Shown here: positions 38,401-47,585 of the stretch, piece after piece
Position numbering within the stretch: the stretch's first letter is position 1
How the letters are laid out: each line of letters opens with the position of its first letter
Assembly: GCA_964019165.1 (NCBI GenBank)
Contig: OZ025280.1
Coordinates: 6,814,428-6,878,427, forward strand
Source of the DNA: Mastigias papua
Lineage: Eukaryota > Cnidaria > Scyphozoa > Rhizostomeae > Mastigiidae
DNA: 64,000 nt
Reading direction: 5' to 3'
Program-made: the position numbers and the translations under genes
Notes under the pieces: generated by a model
Databases searched by the model: none
The model's input: the letters and a program-made list of their open reading frames with translations, nothing else
What the model was told of the DNA's origin: nothing

Positions 38401-40993
38401 GAAATCAAAACAATGGTCTTCAAGTCGCTCAATGATTTGGCTCCTCAATACTTGTGTAACCTCTTCACCAAAAACTCAGCATGCTCCTCCCGCAGCCTCC
38501 GGAACACTGAGACTGATTTAAGGTTGCTAAAGAAAAGTTCAGCAAATGGACAAAAATGTTTTTCTTTCTAAGTAGCTAAACTATGGAAGAGCCTTCCTGC
38601 GGAGTCTAAGTCGGTATCCTCCCTGGGTGGTTTCAAAAAATCAATACAAGGTTGACTATTTCCTTAGTGTTTTTTGGAGGACCCCTTGAAAAGCAACTTC
38701 CGTTGAATGGCAACCCTCCCTAAACAAATCAAATATGAATTATATATATATATGAATTATATATATATGAAAATATATATGAAATATGGCAAACGTTGCG
38801 GTAATTTATTTACCTCCCGAATTAATTTCACCCTCTAGCATTAATTTCACAACGCTTTGGAAAAATCTCATTTACCAATGATAGAAGTGGGGCTCGGATC
38901 CCCATTCTCCCCTTGGGTACACCAATTCCCGTGTTAGCTACATCATTCATGTATTGTACTTGAGAAGAGCGGGTGCATTTCTCTGGGTAGGAGCCAGCCA
39001 GACCTCGTACAAATAAATGAATGAATTAATAAATAATTTTTCATCATTATTTGATATTGTGCTGCTGATAAATGCTGATAACATCGCAAATGCCTGAATC
39101 CTCGACTACAAGGGATAGATGGTCCGTCCACTTATGAATTTAAAGAGACTCTTAGCCCAAACTTTCCAAACAAGTGTAGCTGAATTGAAGTTTTTCCTCC
39201 GTACACAATCATACTATGAATAGAAGTGAATTGTGGTTATATTTCAAACACATAACAATAAATTGCTATAGGCCATGTATTTTACGAATGTATTTTCATT
39301 TAAACTACTATGTACATTCATCTGCTATCTGGCTTGCATCCTTGTGTTTTCACCACGAGGTACTTGGACTGTAGCTAACAAAAACATTGCAATGATAAAA
39401 TCACTTTATGGTATTCGGTATTTATCGTTGTATACATTTATTATTGCAGGTGCTAAATACGATTTCATTTCCCATATGTTCGATTGCATACCAATGGTTG
39501 GAAGGTACAAAATCGACAACGGACAAGTTGAATATTCAAACAAGCGCTTTGACTGCAGAGATACAAGGATTTGGATGCATTATGGAATGAATGTAAGTCG
39601 ATCAAAGGTTAGTTGGTTGACGGTTTTTGCTGATATAGATGTCCCGGCTTATCTTAAAATTGCAAACAAGGAATTTAATGAGACGCTTCTTGCCACTCCA
39701 ACTGTAAATTTCTGGAAGTCAGGCAGTAGAGATCCAGTTTTCGCAGTTACAGAATCATTCTTCAGTCCAACAGCACTGAAAACGTCACCTGACCTAGTAG
39801 TTCTTGGCATGTACATGAATAAATTTAAGGACAAAGGCTTTCCATCCAGTTTCCGACCCGGAAGCGGGCATGCGATCATCAACAATCCTGCTCACGAGCA
39901 GACTGATCCGGATGGGACAATATGGACCTCCACGCTTGATCTGGAATATTTCAGCAAAACGAAAATGGATAATCTAGAGGCAGCCGTGGTTGTTTATACC
40001 ATAAATGGAACTGAGCGAACTCTAGCTGCACGTCATGTCTTAGGGAAATATAACATTTCTAGTTGCTCTTCATTAAAGCAAGCAGATCTTGATGTTATGC
40101 CTGGCTACACCCATTTTATACAGACGACTTCTGAGCATATACTTGTGCCTCAGACGTCGTATCGCTTCGACTACTGTCTCGACTACAACAATCGTGCTAA
40201 AGTTGTACCAGGATTTTTACGTTCATATGCATGGCATCCGGAAGTTAACACAAGCATTCTTATTTTTGAACGAAAGAACATGACAAAAGTCCACCATGTC
40301 TATCTTCCTTTTGCGAAGTTTTTTACTCACGATTTAAATGCATATGAAGACAGCACTCATGTATATTTGGATACACTCGCTTACGACGATGCCAGTGTTT
40401 ACTTAACGGTCCCTAAATTGAAGAGCATGCTTAATGATTTGCCGTGGAAGGCATCTGTTATTCGTGTAGCCATTGATAAGAGATCGTGGTCATATGATGC
40501 GGCAAAGAGCGGCCCTTTAACAGAAACCGATCCTTTTGGAAAAGCAGAATTTCCGGTTATCAACTACGAGCGAAAACATCAGCAGGATTACACTTTCGCG
40601 TACTTCACCACCAATGCTCTATACCGCAACGCGAAGATCACTAAGTTGAATGTCAAGACAAAAAAGACTATTGACTGGACGCCGCCATTTGGTTACTATC
40701 CACAAGAACCCATTTTTGTCCAACCAGACGACGCCACTGGTGAAGATGAAGGAGTAGTACTGTGCTCCGGGCCAGTCTCGAATCCACCAGGTACAAGTTT
40801 CTTGGCAATATTAAATGCAACGGACCTTTCGCAGATAGCCCTAATCAAAAACCCAAATGCGGCACCAATGGGGTTGCATAACCGGTTTTACAAGCGAAAG
40901 AAGGCAAATATAGATACGTCATCCGGTGTATCATCCGGTGCATCATGGCTGTTCTGTATTTCCGTCATGCTTGCAAAGGTCGTGCTCTGCTAA
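26433..40993 (+). CDS. Carotenoid oxygenase family protein A, secreted and probably GPI-anchored
   Basis: Two exons: 26433-26634 (202 nt, ending GATG|gtaagt) and 39450-40993 (after attgcag), joined in phase to 581 residues. Exon 1 encodes a signal peptide (MEGVLVKLTVWLTVVSFSFA, cut near DPNF) and GKVPEWLSGDFVRQN, the counterpart of the family's VP.WL.G...RN block. Iron-ligand histidines can be placed at H216 (PAHEQTDPDGT), H289 (HFIQTT), H361 (FTHDLNAYED) and H544 (GLHNRFY); EPIFV and DEGVVL near 487-505 are further signatures. Family enzymes cleave or isomerise carotenoids or retinoids with non-haem iron. Six N-glycosylation sequons (144, 253, 269, 334, 344, 523) and the hydrophobic C-terminus after SSGAS (566-581) indicate a cell-surface GPI protein, which is unusual for this mainly cytosolic family. 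Substrate is unknown. The 12.8-kb intron is full of mobile elements. Confidence 0.9.
26682..26960. repeat. Dispersed repeat, copy 2 of 3
   Basis: Shares 'tataagaata', 'aaggttcaaattttctg', 'aagaataatgcaaggcttaa', 'gcgactcagcaactcttc' and 'gaattaatgctcaaaatcc' in order with 2282-2649 and 50780-51155. It begins about 50 bp after exon 1 of the carotenoid oxygenase gene. The TIR-like word tacgcgtttttttatcataa lies at 26892. Confidence 0.5.
27225..27417. mobile_element. Fragment of a TACCGTAAT-ended element
   Basis: The right edge reads gagaaattacggta, the inverse of TACCGTAATTTCTC. The body is a set of degenerate 'gagggggcttaattgag' repeats of about 20 bp. Similar termini and GGGGCTTA words occur at 27441-28567 and 58146-58270. 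Confidence 0.5.
27441..28567. mobile_element. TIR element (1,127 bp) with TACCGTAATGCTTC ends
   Basis: The left end is TACCGTAATGCTTCAATTAA and the right end, inverted, is TACCGTAATGCTTCGATTAA, followed on both sides by CG-containing GGGCGTTTA words. If the outer TA is the target duplication, the TIR proper begins CCGTAATG. The interior has only short frames with no recognised domain. Non-autonomous; superfamily unresolved. Lies in intron 1 of carotenoid oxygenase gene A. Confidence 0.7.
28568..30690. other. Intronic stretch, no gene recognised
   Basis: Short frames occur on both strands, including a minus frame at 28989-28738 with a single hydrophobic segment (LLCFSFLCCLGGLMLVGLSV) and flanking charged residues. 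No homologue is recognised and no splice-supported partner exon was found. Confidence 0.35.
30700..30830 (+). mobile_element. Penelope-like element tail fragment with hammerhead motif
   Basis: The words 'actctgacgagtgtatgacg', 'tcagtatgcttaaagaatgt' and 'tgtgctatagtaaagtt' match the tails at 35500-35700 in order and spacing. No GIY-YIG coding sequence is recognisable immediately upstream, so this is a truncated copy. Confidence 0.65.
30741..30776 (+). ncRNA. Hammerhead ribozyme motif (Penelope-type), copy 1
   Basis: Core CTGACGA at 30745-30751, short helix II region GTGTATGAC, GAAA at 30761-30764, a short A/T helix III (AAGCTT), and cleavage-site TTC ending at 30772. Helix I pairs TACT (30741-30744) with AGTA (30773-30776). 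Penelope-like elements are known to carry hammerheads in this position. The helix III is weak, as in dimer-dependent versions. Activity untested. Confidence 0.55.
31280..33306 (+). pseudogene. Decayed DDE transposase gene with Tudor/chromo-like C-terminus
   Basis: Fragments on the plus strand occur in order: KLSFSWLFGHANKIQ (31486), RFPPKQRLNFEQVPRLFAID (about 32220), VNRTVAPTIASLGEFVFFCD (32535), GFANGTDLWRPTDVGAGYF (about 32662), NWIGEVYR (32841), SQTAGCLITAAGSDG (32912) and, after stops, GWRTGVVTW and IRLLFDDGSDEYVAPEEI (to about 33290). FFCD...and NGTDLW.P.D resemble the second and third catalytic blocks of DDE_1 transposases (usual form PNATDLWQP.D). The last segment resembles a Tudor or chromo-like module. 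Several stops, frameshifts and an inserted MITE (31680-32187) make it dead. Lies in intron 1 of carotenoid oxygenase gene A. Function and class are recognised from memory of the family, not from a search. Confidence 0.6.
31680..32187. mobile_element. Harbinger-type MITE (508 bp), TAT target duplication
   Basis: The left end is GGCTACGTTTACACTGCACC and the right end is its exact inverse; the match continues through GGTACAG with few changes. TAT flanks both sides (31677-31679 and 32188-32190). 'ctacactgtaccggatc' words repeat inside. It interrupts the decayed DDE transposase. The 145-codon frame across it is an artefact of the repeats. The 3-bp duplication suggests PIF/Harbinger, although TAT is not the canonical TWA. 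Confidence 0.8.
33480..33560. repeat. Repeat shared with 46330-46440
   Basis: 'gatgctgaaatcatgagaaa', 'ctaagaaagt' and 'cagtactggagc' recur in order at 46330-46440, where the first part is present twice in tandem. Probably another end of the 'ttataaga' MITE family. Confidence 0.45.
33788..34972. repeat. GATAT-type satellite array, 7-, 8- and 5-bp units
   Basis: About 1.2 kb is built from three successive unit types: GATATAT (7 bp) at 33795-33945, GATATGAT-like 8-bp units at about 33970-34260, and GATAT (5 bp) from about 34260 to 34970. The 5-bp block is broken at intervals by GATTGATAT and GACAAGATAT variants. The plus strand is almost free of C. Very long Ile-Ser-Tyr-His reading frames on the minus strand are artefacts. 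Located in intron 1 of carotenoid oxygenase gene A. Confidence 0.97.
35085..35409 (+). pseudogene. Penelope-like element GIY-YIG endonuclease end, plus copy
   Basis: The frame 35161-35409 encodes KYDLAIGQHLIKNPECSKK, NNFRIIGQARSSFHLSVLES and KTQAPVLCIQK. This is the C-terminal part of the GIY-YIG endonuclease of Penelope-like retroelements, and it matches the minus copy at 35810-36199. Upstream (about 35090-35160) the counterparts of GRTTQRLADR are readable but frameshifted. 5'-truncated and dead. Confidence 0.75.
35515..35551 (+). ncRNA. Hammerhead ribozyme motif, copy 2 (core mutated)
   Basis: CTGACGC at 35521-35527 (the last core A is C), GAAA at 35537-35540, TC at 35544-35545. Helix I TATACT (35515-35520) pairs with AGTATG (35546-35551), including one T-G wobble. 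The core change at 35527 should abolish cleavage. Confidence 0.55.
35631..35700 (-). ncRNA. Hammerhead ribozyme motif, copy 3 (best preserved)
   Basis: On the minus strand: CTGACGA at 35681-35675, helix II region GTGTCGGAC, GAAA at 35665-35662, GTC at 35655-35653 with cleavage expected before 35652. Helix I has an inner seven-pair stem (TCATACT 35688-35682 with AGTATGA 35652-35646), an internal loop, and an outer five-pair stem (GGTAC 35700-35696 with GTACC 35636-35632). This is a type I arrangement with room for loop contacts. Helix III is very short. The tail location in a Penelope-like element matches the known occurrence of these ribozymes. Confidence 0.65.
35810..36199 (-). pseudogene. 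Penelope-like element GIY-YIG endonuclease end, minus copy
   Basis: The minus frame encodes CVVYKFSCRCEARYVGRTTQ and RLADRTKQHVP, then NFRIIGQARSSFNLSVLESV. VVY and YVG, eleven residues apart and followed by GRT..RL..R, are the GIY-YIG motif with its arginine; the zinc-finger-like CxC between is typical of the canonical Penelope branch. The reverse transcriptase that should lie upstream (beyond 36199) is absent, so this is a 5'-truncated copy with an intact endonuclease frame of about 130 codons. Confidence 0.85.
36200..37555. other. Intronic stretch, no gene recognised
   Basis: No domain or repeat ends were identified. Short G-run at 37241-37250 and 37521-37529. Reading frames on both strands at 36658-36910 overlap each other and lack known motifs. 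Confidence 0.35.
37558..38720 (+). pseudogene. L2/CR1-like LINE fragment: reverse transcriptase and 3' tail
   Basis: The fragment reads MFIDLKKAFDTVDHDIL (about 37570; first catalytic Asp block), then, after a frameshift near 37625, GVPQGSCLGPLLFLIYINDL (37750) and MIADDTSL (catalytic ADD, about 37840). A TAG at 37933 is followed by KLSFNVAKTHSMLI, TKYLGVQIDCSLDW and LQKLQNRAARIITNSS, up to a stop near 38569. Residual frame (VAKLWKSLPAESK) and the 3' tail hairpin run to 38720. The 5' half, including the endonuclease, is missing. Two lesions at least make it dead. Intron 1 of carotenoid oxygenase gene A. Confidence 0.85.
38721..39449. other. End of carotenoid oxygenase A intron 1
   Basis: A (TA)n-rich segment lies at 38741-38785. 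Nothing else is recognised before the acceptor tattattgcag at 39439-39449. The frame opening at 39275 extends into the intron and is not the gene start. Confidence 0.45.
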
Positions 40994-41307
40994 CAGACAG
41001 GTTCCCAAGCAGATGACTGGATCGTAATTTTTGAGGACATTACTTTAAGTTTCCCTTCTTTTCTCTAGATCATCTTGGACATATCCCTTTATGTTCTTGC
41101 ATTTGCTTGCAAGGTTGTGACCTTGTATATGACGTTTTATTCCTATATTATATCAACTTACTTAACCGACAAGAAGGTTTTTTATTTGAAGGAATTGCTG
41201 AATACATTTCCTGGCCTCTCTCTGTCATTTGATTCGGGTAATATTTGGCCCCCATCCTAGACAAGTTTTGTGAGATTCTTCTCCAGATGCTGTATTCACT
41301 GATCTTG

Positions 41308-41368
41308 GAATCGACAGTTCAGAATATAGCTGTCCATGCTGGGCAGTTTTATTCTGAACTGTCGATTC
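41308..41368. repeat. Perfect 18-bp stem hairpin
   Basis: GAATCGACAGTTCAGAAT (41308-41325) is the exact inverse of 41351-41368, with a 25-base loop; one more A-T pair extends it inward. It lies about 315 bp after the stop of carotenoid oxygenase gene A. It could be a foldback repeat or a transcribed hairpin; no further evidence. Confidence 0.7.
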
Positions 41369-41647
41369 TTCATTGGTAATCCGCTTTTGACTTTTTATCA
41401 AAGTTGGCCACCCTACTTTGTCCCATTTTTGAGTAGCCAATTGTGGAGAAATGCGATTCTTCTATCATTGAAACCGTACAGCTAACAGTTTCACTTTGTC
41501 ATTTAAGGGTCATGTTACCACAGTTGAGCCCTCTAGCATGGCTAGAAGAACATCCCAATGCTAAACGTTGACTGAATTGTATGGCCTTCGGGTGCTCTTT
41601 CAAGCAATGCCTGTTCTCAGGAAACTTTCCAAGTGCAAAATCTAGTA

Positions 41648-41653
41648 TAATAA
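41648..41653 (+). promoter_or_regulatory. Candidate polyadenylation signal AATAAA
   Basis: AATAAA in the context gtataataaacttttgtc, about 655 bp after the stop codon of carotenoid oxygenase gene A. It is the first clear canonical hexamer seen downstream; assignment is inference. Confidence 0.3.
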
Positions 41654-42020
41654 ACTTTTGTCATGCCCACCACGAATGATTTTTATGACCATGGCCTGCG
41701 ATTCTCCAATATCGCAGCTACTGTTTTCTCTCGGTTTACCTTGCGTTAACTATTGTAAAGCGTTCTTTTGTATCATGATTTGTCTCAGATGGTTATTATA
41801 TAAGGAATTATAATTAAACAAGGTAAATGGAACTCCAGATATCAAACTTATCAGAATTTGGCCGCAGCTTTAAATTTTCAAGACCACATTCCCTTTTCTA
41901 GGATTACAATGTGTGGTGAAGACCAAACTGATCTACGTACTACTTACAGAAAAAGTCTGCACTGAGCATTCAAACAGAGGGGAAATGCAAATTTATTGAA
42001 ATAAAGCTGACTGCTGAAGC

Positions 42021-42071
42021 ACCCCCCCCCCCACACACACACACACACGCACACACGCACACAAACACACA
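42021..42071. repeat. C-run and (CA)n microsatellite
   Basis: A run of C followed by about 40 bp of CA repeats with CG and AA interruptions. Confidence 0.9.
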
Positions 42072-42639
42072 GTGCTTCTTACAACTGATTATTATTACCA
42101 TTTTGTCGACTAGAGTGCTTTTACATTACAATTAATTATTATTGCCAGTTTACCGACCCACGCTGCTGTACGCCACCGATAGTTTGGTATTTTTGTCACC
42201 GACCGTATTCGGTGAAAACGCTAACCGGGGCTGAACCCAGGTAGTTTTTACAGCGCATGTGGAGTACAGGGGATAACCGAAGAACACACCATTATATGAC
42301 TAGCAATTTTCGAGTTGTTAGGATTATCTCTCAAAATGGCAAATTTTAAAGCCGCTAGCTATGCCTTGGCCAAACGATGCAGCATTTCATGCAACATGTG
42401 GACGGCTACACTATAAGTAATGACTGTTCACTGATGAACTGTAGAACTTGTAGTTTTACATTGGCGGATATCACAGACCCCAAAAGGTTGGAAAGTGCTG
42501 GGAAGGGAGACTGAGCACTCGTAAGTCCTCCTTTATGATACCTATGGTTATATTCAGGTCTTAGAAGAGTTCTCCTACAAAATTTCAAAGATTGGTGAAA
42601 TATGCCAAAAATGTGCAAACTGAGTTTCAATTCTAAAAT

Positions 42640-42932
42640 GCATCAAATCAGTAAGGAATCCTTTGTTAACTTAATTACTTTTTAATTACTTTTTAGTTTT
42701 CTTTTCTATTGTACTATTCTATGTAGTTCTTATTGTAATTTCTTTTTTATATGGCTGTAACTAGATTATTTAGTTTCTTTATATATAAATGCTGATGATC
42801 GAACCACGGATCTCTTGCTTTCCTGTGGTGGCAAGATTTATATATACATTTGTGTTGGCAGTAGTAAAATCAGTTTTTAGGTGCATACTTTACCCTGCTT
42901 AAGGAAATTAAAATGAATGAAATGAATGAATA
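42640..42932 (+). repeat. Probable LINE 3' tail ending in (AATG)n
   Basis: T-rich sequence ending in aaaatgaatgaaatgaatga, the short tandem end typical of L2/CR1-like LINEs. The segment 42798-42837 can form paired CCAC/GTGG and CTTGC/GCAAG stems. No coding sequence is preserved upstream. Confidence 0.4.
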
Positions 42933-44159
42933 ACATTTTCATGGATCAACAACAATTCAATAAGAGCCTTTAGAAGCAGGGTCGGGCAATTACTTTATCT
43001 ATGGGGCCTCATGAGAAGCCAGGAATTTTATTAAGGGCCAAGTGAAAATTTGAAACTTAATTCTACATAATAGCAAATGCACGCAAGTTTAATAGAAGCA
43101 ACTTTACCTCATGGGAGAGATGAATTTACGACCTATCCTTATGTAGTTTCCAAGTAACCATTCATTGGCTTGTCAAACTCAGCCAAAAGGCCGTGCATGG
43201 CCCAGGTCTGTGCAATAGACTTTTAACAGCCAGTGCCATGTGATAATGAAGATCGCAATGATGTTTGTCATAAATTGTGGTAAAATGACAATATATAATA
43301 GTAATTATTTTTTCATGAATCTTTATTTAAGAACGGCTTGTTATTAGCAGAGATAAGTTATCGGGCGCTTGAGAGAGGCAATAAATATGATCGGGTACTA
43401 GATGAAGGCTAAATGTGCAAATGAAAATTTTCAGTAATAAATGCTTGAGATAAACACGAATCCCTGGGAGAACTGCTCCGCATAACTTTGTAGGTCTAAA
43501 AGTTCCTTATTTTTGTACCCTTTTCAGACCACATGTTCGTATTAAAGTTCCTTGCTTGTGCTTTTATTTTAAATGCACTTTAAGTATTCTAGACTTGCAA
43601 AGTGTTCGGTTATATGACAGGTCACTGTAGACGCTGCATGTTTGAAAAAACCCCGCATATGAACCACTTGTTGCAAGGATTATTCACGATTTATGTGAAT
43701 TTGCCTTCCTAATTCTTTATTGTTTGTAGTGAAAAGAATAGTTGAAACTGAAAAGTTCCTCAAGGATTTCGGTCATTATTATCAAAAGGTACTGTACTTA
43801 GATTTGTTAGCCTTCTCGATGTGGGTTCTTTATATAGAGGTTTCTTATAACAACGTGTATAAATATCAAATTTCTGAGGTTTTACAAAGTACTTTGTATA
43901 TCTCGGAGACGTGAGAGACCGCATTAAGGAACCTGTACCCAGGAAGTAAATGGCACAAGATATTTTTTGATTGACAAATGTGCGGATGCATTGGCGCGGG
44001 ATGCGCGTTGGGGCAAACGTCCCGTTTGCAGTTGTGAGTCTAGCTCTAGATCTAATTGAATTGTAATATGAAAGGTAAACCTTGCTATAAAGTACTATGT
44101 TGCTCCTCATTTCCGTCTCTCCCGCTAGTTTTTTCGCTTTTTTATTTTTCATTTTTAAT

Positions 44160-44830
44160 TTAACATTTTAACGGGTGAAAAAGACAAAATCACTTGGAGT
44201 TATTGTAGACGAAGGGCTTAACTGGGAAGAACAATTCAAAACTATCAAAGGGAAAGTTTCTGGAGGTCTTACATCTTTAAAAAAGTTGAAAAATATCCTC
44301 CCACAATCTCAGTTAAGCAACGTATATCGTGCTCTTGTAGAAAGTCACATGCGATATGCAGATGTTATCTGGGGTAGCCTCACACATTCAAAAAAGGAAT
44401 CGCTGCAACGTCTTCAAGACAGGGCCATCTTTATAATCGAAACAGCTAGGATTAAAGATAAATGGTCAAATAATCTCCTCAGTGCTGAGCAACTTGTTAT
44501 GTTTGATCGTGCCGTTATGGCTTATAAGATCATGAATAGACTCTGCCCTGAAAACCTTTGGAACAAATTTCAACGAAGATCCCATTATTCCAACTATAGC
44601 ACACGCTTCTGCAGAGATCTTCAGATTCCGAGGTACAATCTGGAGTACGCCAAAAAAGGATTTTCGTATTCAGCTCTTAAGGTCTGGAATGAAATCCCAA
44701 TAAGTATCAGGGAGCTTCCTACCTTGTGCCGGTTCAAAAAACAACTGAAAATGCATTTGATGAGCTGAAAGCCAAAAAAAAACACGACTCCCTGGAAGAT
44801 CAGCAATGCCATTAGTTTTTTAGCTTTAGT
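44160..44830 (+). pseudogene. LINE open reading frame C-terminal fragment
   Basis: An open frame (44175-44768, 197 codons) reads KTKSLGVIVDEGLNWEEQ, NVYRALVESHMRYADVIWG, LQRLQDRAIFIIETA and FSYSALKVWNEIP. This is the region after the RT catalytic core in L2/CR1-like LINEs and ends with the usual RFKKQLKMHL. It keeps a long open frame, so it is younger than the other fragments, but everything 5' of the K.LG block is absent. Confidence 0.85.
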
Positions 44831-45098
44831 ATATAGTATTAATTAATAAACCTTTCTTTTTGTATTGTTAGATTTAGCTGAAGGGATTTTGTGTATAAAT
44901 AATTTAAAATGTGAAAATGAAAAAACGCCTTTCGGCAAGATAAAAGTATACAGTTGCAATACAAGGAAAAAGGAAAGCAAATAATACATTGCTGCTCTAT
45001 CAAGGGGTGGTGTATGGGCCATGTAGTTTTAGACGGTACTTTCTAAATCGCTCTTTGAACTAAGTTTTTTGAACAATTTTACCAATCCCCCGCTCTTA

Positions 45099-45781
45099 GG
45101 GGTCAGTCATTTATAACTCTGGATAGTAGGGCGGACTAGAATTGGGTAGGATATGAAAAATTTTTCTAGGATACTTGGGAGGTATGAAACTTTGTAGAGA
45201 ATTTTTGAGGGATATGAAATCCTTTAGATACAATATGTAAAGAACATCAACTCAATGACTTGCAGAAGTTTACTTATCACTGTATACGTATCTAGTTATC
45301 TGAGTTTATCCAATAGCAATTTTTCTCTGATTTAAGTTTTCTGTGGTATACTGTGTTATTGTAGTGATCTTATTAGCATTCATCACAGCTGTTTGTTCAA
45401 ATGAAGTTTTAAGCATAAATAAACTTTTCATGAAAACTTATGTATGCCTTATGCAAAGAAATATCACAAAGAATAATATTTGAAACATTGTGTACAAAGG
45501 TTTTCCATGCAATATTTTCCAGCAAGTACTTTTGCAGAACACATTTTCTATATGTGATCTTTCAAGTAGATGATAGTGGCAATTGTGACTTTAAAAGTAG
45601 CAATGAAGAAATCTTCCCTAAAATCCTTACAGGGTAGATAGCAAGTGGGGTGTGAAACTTATTATTTATTTCTCAATAGGGTATGACAACTTTTAGACAA
45701 AAATTGAAGGGGTATAAAACTTTTGACCATTTTGTAAATTCTAATCCACCCCGGTACTCAGAGTTATAAATGACTGACCCC
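45099..45781. mobile_element. Harbinger-like MITE (683 bp), TTA target duplication
   Basis: TIRs GGGGTCAGTCATTTATAACT, continuing CTG, are almost perfect at both ends. TTA flanks at 45096-45098 and 45782-45784, the TWA-type 3-bp duplication of PIF/Harbinger elements. The interior has 'tatgaaacttt' repeats near both ends and no convincing ORF. Confidence 0.85.
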
Positions 45782-46319
45782 TTATTGAGATCCCGGCAAT
45801 TAGTTTTAACAAATGCAATCCGATGCCCCCTCCACTGATTGAATTTTCCACAGAAATTTCCAACCTCTAATTCCGATCCACAGGTAATTAGGTACCTAGG
45901 AGTGAAATACTGCCTAGCAGCCTGCCAAATATCAGGTGCTTGGGACTGTTATAGCAGCACAAGTATCCTGAAATCACAAATGAGAAAACCTCAGGGGAAA
46001 GTATCGGTTTGCGAAAATTGCATATTTGGTCATTGAATTCAGGTCACGGAATGGTATCAGTGTGTGTGCAGTACTTTCCTTGTCTCTACATCATCAGCGT
46101 GTATGTATTTTTTAAACAAAAGTGGTTTATTAGAAGCAGTACTCGGCTGCTCGAAAAGTTAACAAAGTTCAGTACCTCATTTATGAGACCTAAAAAAGTT
46201 GTTAAGTTGATACACACTTCAAATCCCGACTTTCGCACAAGCCCATCATCTCTCTTATTTAATATGCACAGATTCCCTATGAAAATCCATGTATTTCAGT
46301 GTTATGTTTGTGTAGTACC

Positions 46320-46440
46320 TGTTAAGAAAATTTCATTGCTGAAATCATGAAAAAATTAAGAAAGTTTCATTGCTGAAATCATGAAAAAGTTAAGAAAGTT
46401 GCAGTACTGGAGGACAACTTTCTTATAAAAGAGGTGTTAT
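46320..46440. repeat. Tandem 'gctgaaatcatgaaaaa' repeat
   Basis: Two direct copies of a 39-bp unit (46338-46376 and on), followed by 'cagtactggag' and 'ctttcttataaaagaggtg'. Shares sequence with 33480-33560. Confidence 0.6.
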
Positions 46441-47585
46441 TGAAAACGGGATTTTGCCGTGAAATTTGTTCTGGCTCCTTGTACTTTGGTAGGGCAATCC
46501 AAGAGGGTTTAATTCATGTGGTTGTTTCACTGCTGCCTGTTGTACGTGCATATAAAAAAGTAAATGGAAAATAAACATAATTAATCGCTTCTTAGTTTTA
46601 TTCCCATATTCTTTACTCAATTTACAGACTAACAACATTAACAAACAGCATAAAAGTTAAAAGTATGAAGTGCTATTAGAATACTGTTGCTCGGTAAGTC
46701 TGTCTTCCTTTAAGTTCTACTTGAGGATTACATTCATAATATTGCCGGGCAATTTTGTATGCTTGAGTGGTAGGACTATCCAGTGTGCTCTTTAATTCCC
46801 AATTTTCCGATATTTCTTCTCTTTTGTGCTTATTGAATTAATCAAATTCAAGGGGGATTGGTGGCATTTTCCAAGCATGCTACATTATAAAAGGGGTTCG
46901 TATTGGGCTTGGTCATTTAGTTTCCTTAGCTGTCAAGTAGTAGATCATGGATCAGCCAAGTTGCAGGGGATAATAATTTTAAAAAGCATTCATCAAAATG
47001 TGAAAAAGTAGAAATATTAAACTAGATTTTTGGTGTTACGTAACAAAAGTTTTTTGACACCCCCACCCCTTATATCCTTCATAATAGTTTTTCACAAAAA
47101 TGGCACATGCCCACCTACCCTCCCACCGTTGCATAATTTCTGAACGACCCATGTTATTGATAGAAGCCTGATCTTAGTCAATACATGCTGCTTTCATTAA
47201 ACTGAACACAGAGATGTATAGTTGGTAACAGGCTCAATAGTGATGAAGGGAAAGAGAATGATAAGGAGAAGTGTTTAACAGAAAACAACTTCCTTCCATT
47301 ATTACACATTAAGGAACTTGGATATGCAAACAGAGACATCCCACAAGCCTTTGCAGCATCATGTTTCTGTTTCTGATTCGTGAAAGTATTCGGTTCAACG
47401 GGAACTTTAGGAAATGTCAACTGACACGTGTGCTAGTCTCAGGTAAAATTCGACTTAACTCTGCTCGCCCACCTGCCAATTCACTTCCCAGAGGAATGGA
47501 CTCTATTCAATAAGTTCCGTGTGTCAGAAGAGCAGATGGGTACAAAATCCTCGTCACCCATTGGAGCTACTCCAGTTGCACCAAG
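46441..47585. other. Upstream region of carotenoid oxygenase gene B
   Basis: No coding feature recognised. The last few hundred bases before ATG 47586 should hold the promoter. No TATA box is obvious; an AATAAG/ttcaataag run lies at 47506. Confidence 0.35.

Noticed and set aside
39275..39449. In-frame ATG start upstream of oxygenase A exon 2
   Set aside because: Lies before a good acceptor (tattattgcag). Joining exon 1 at 26634 restores a signal peptide and the conserved GKVPEWLSG block, exactly as in gene B.
42784..42815. Possible hammerhead-like CTGATGA at 42790
   Set aside because: No GAAA at proper distance and no helix I pairing; chance match within a LINE tail.
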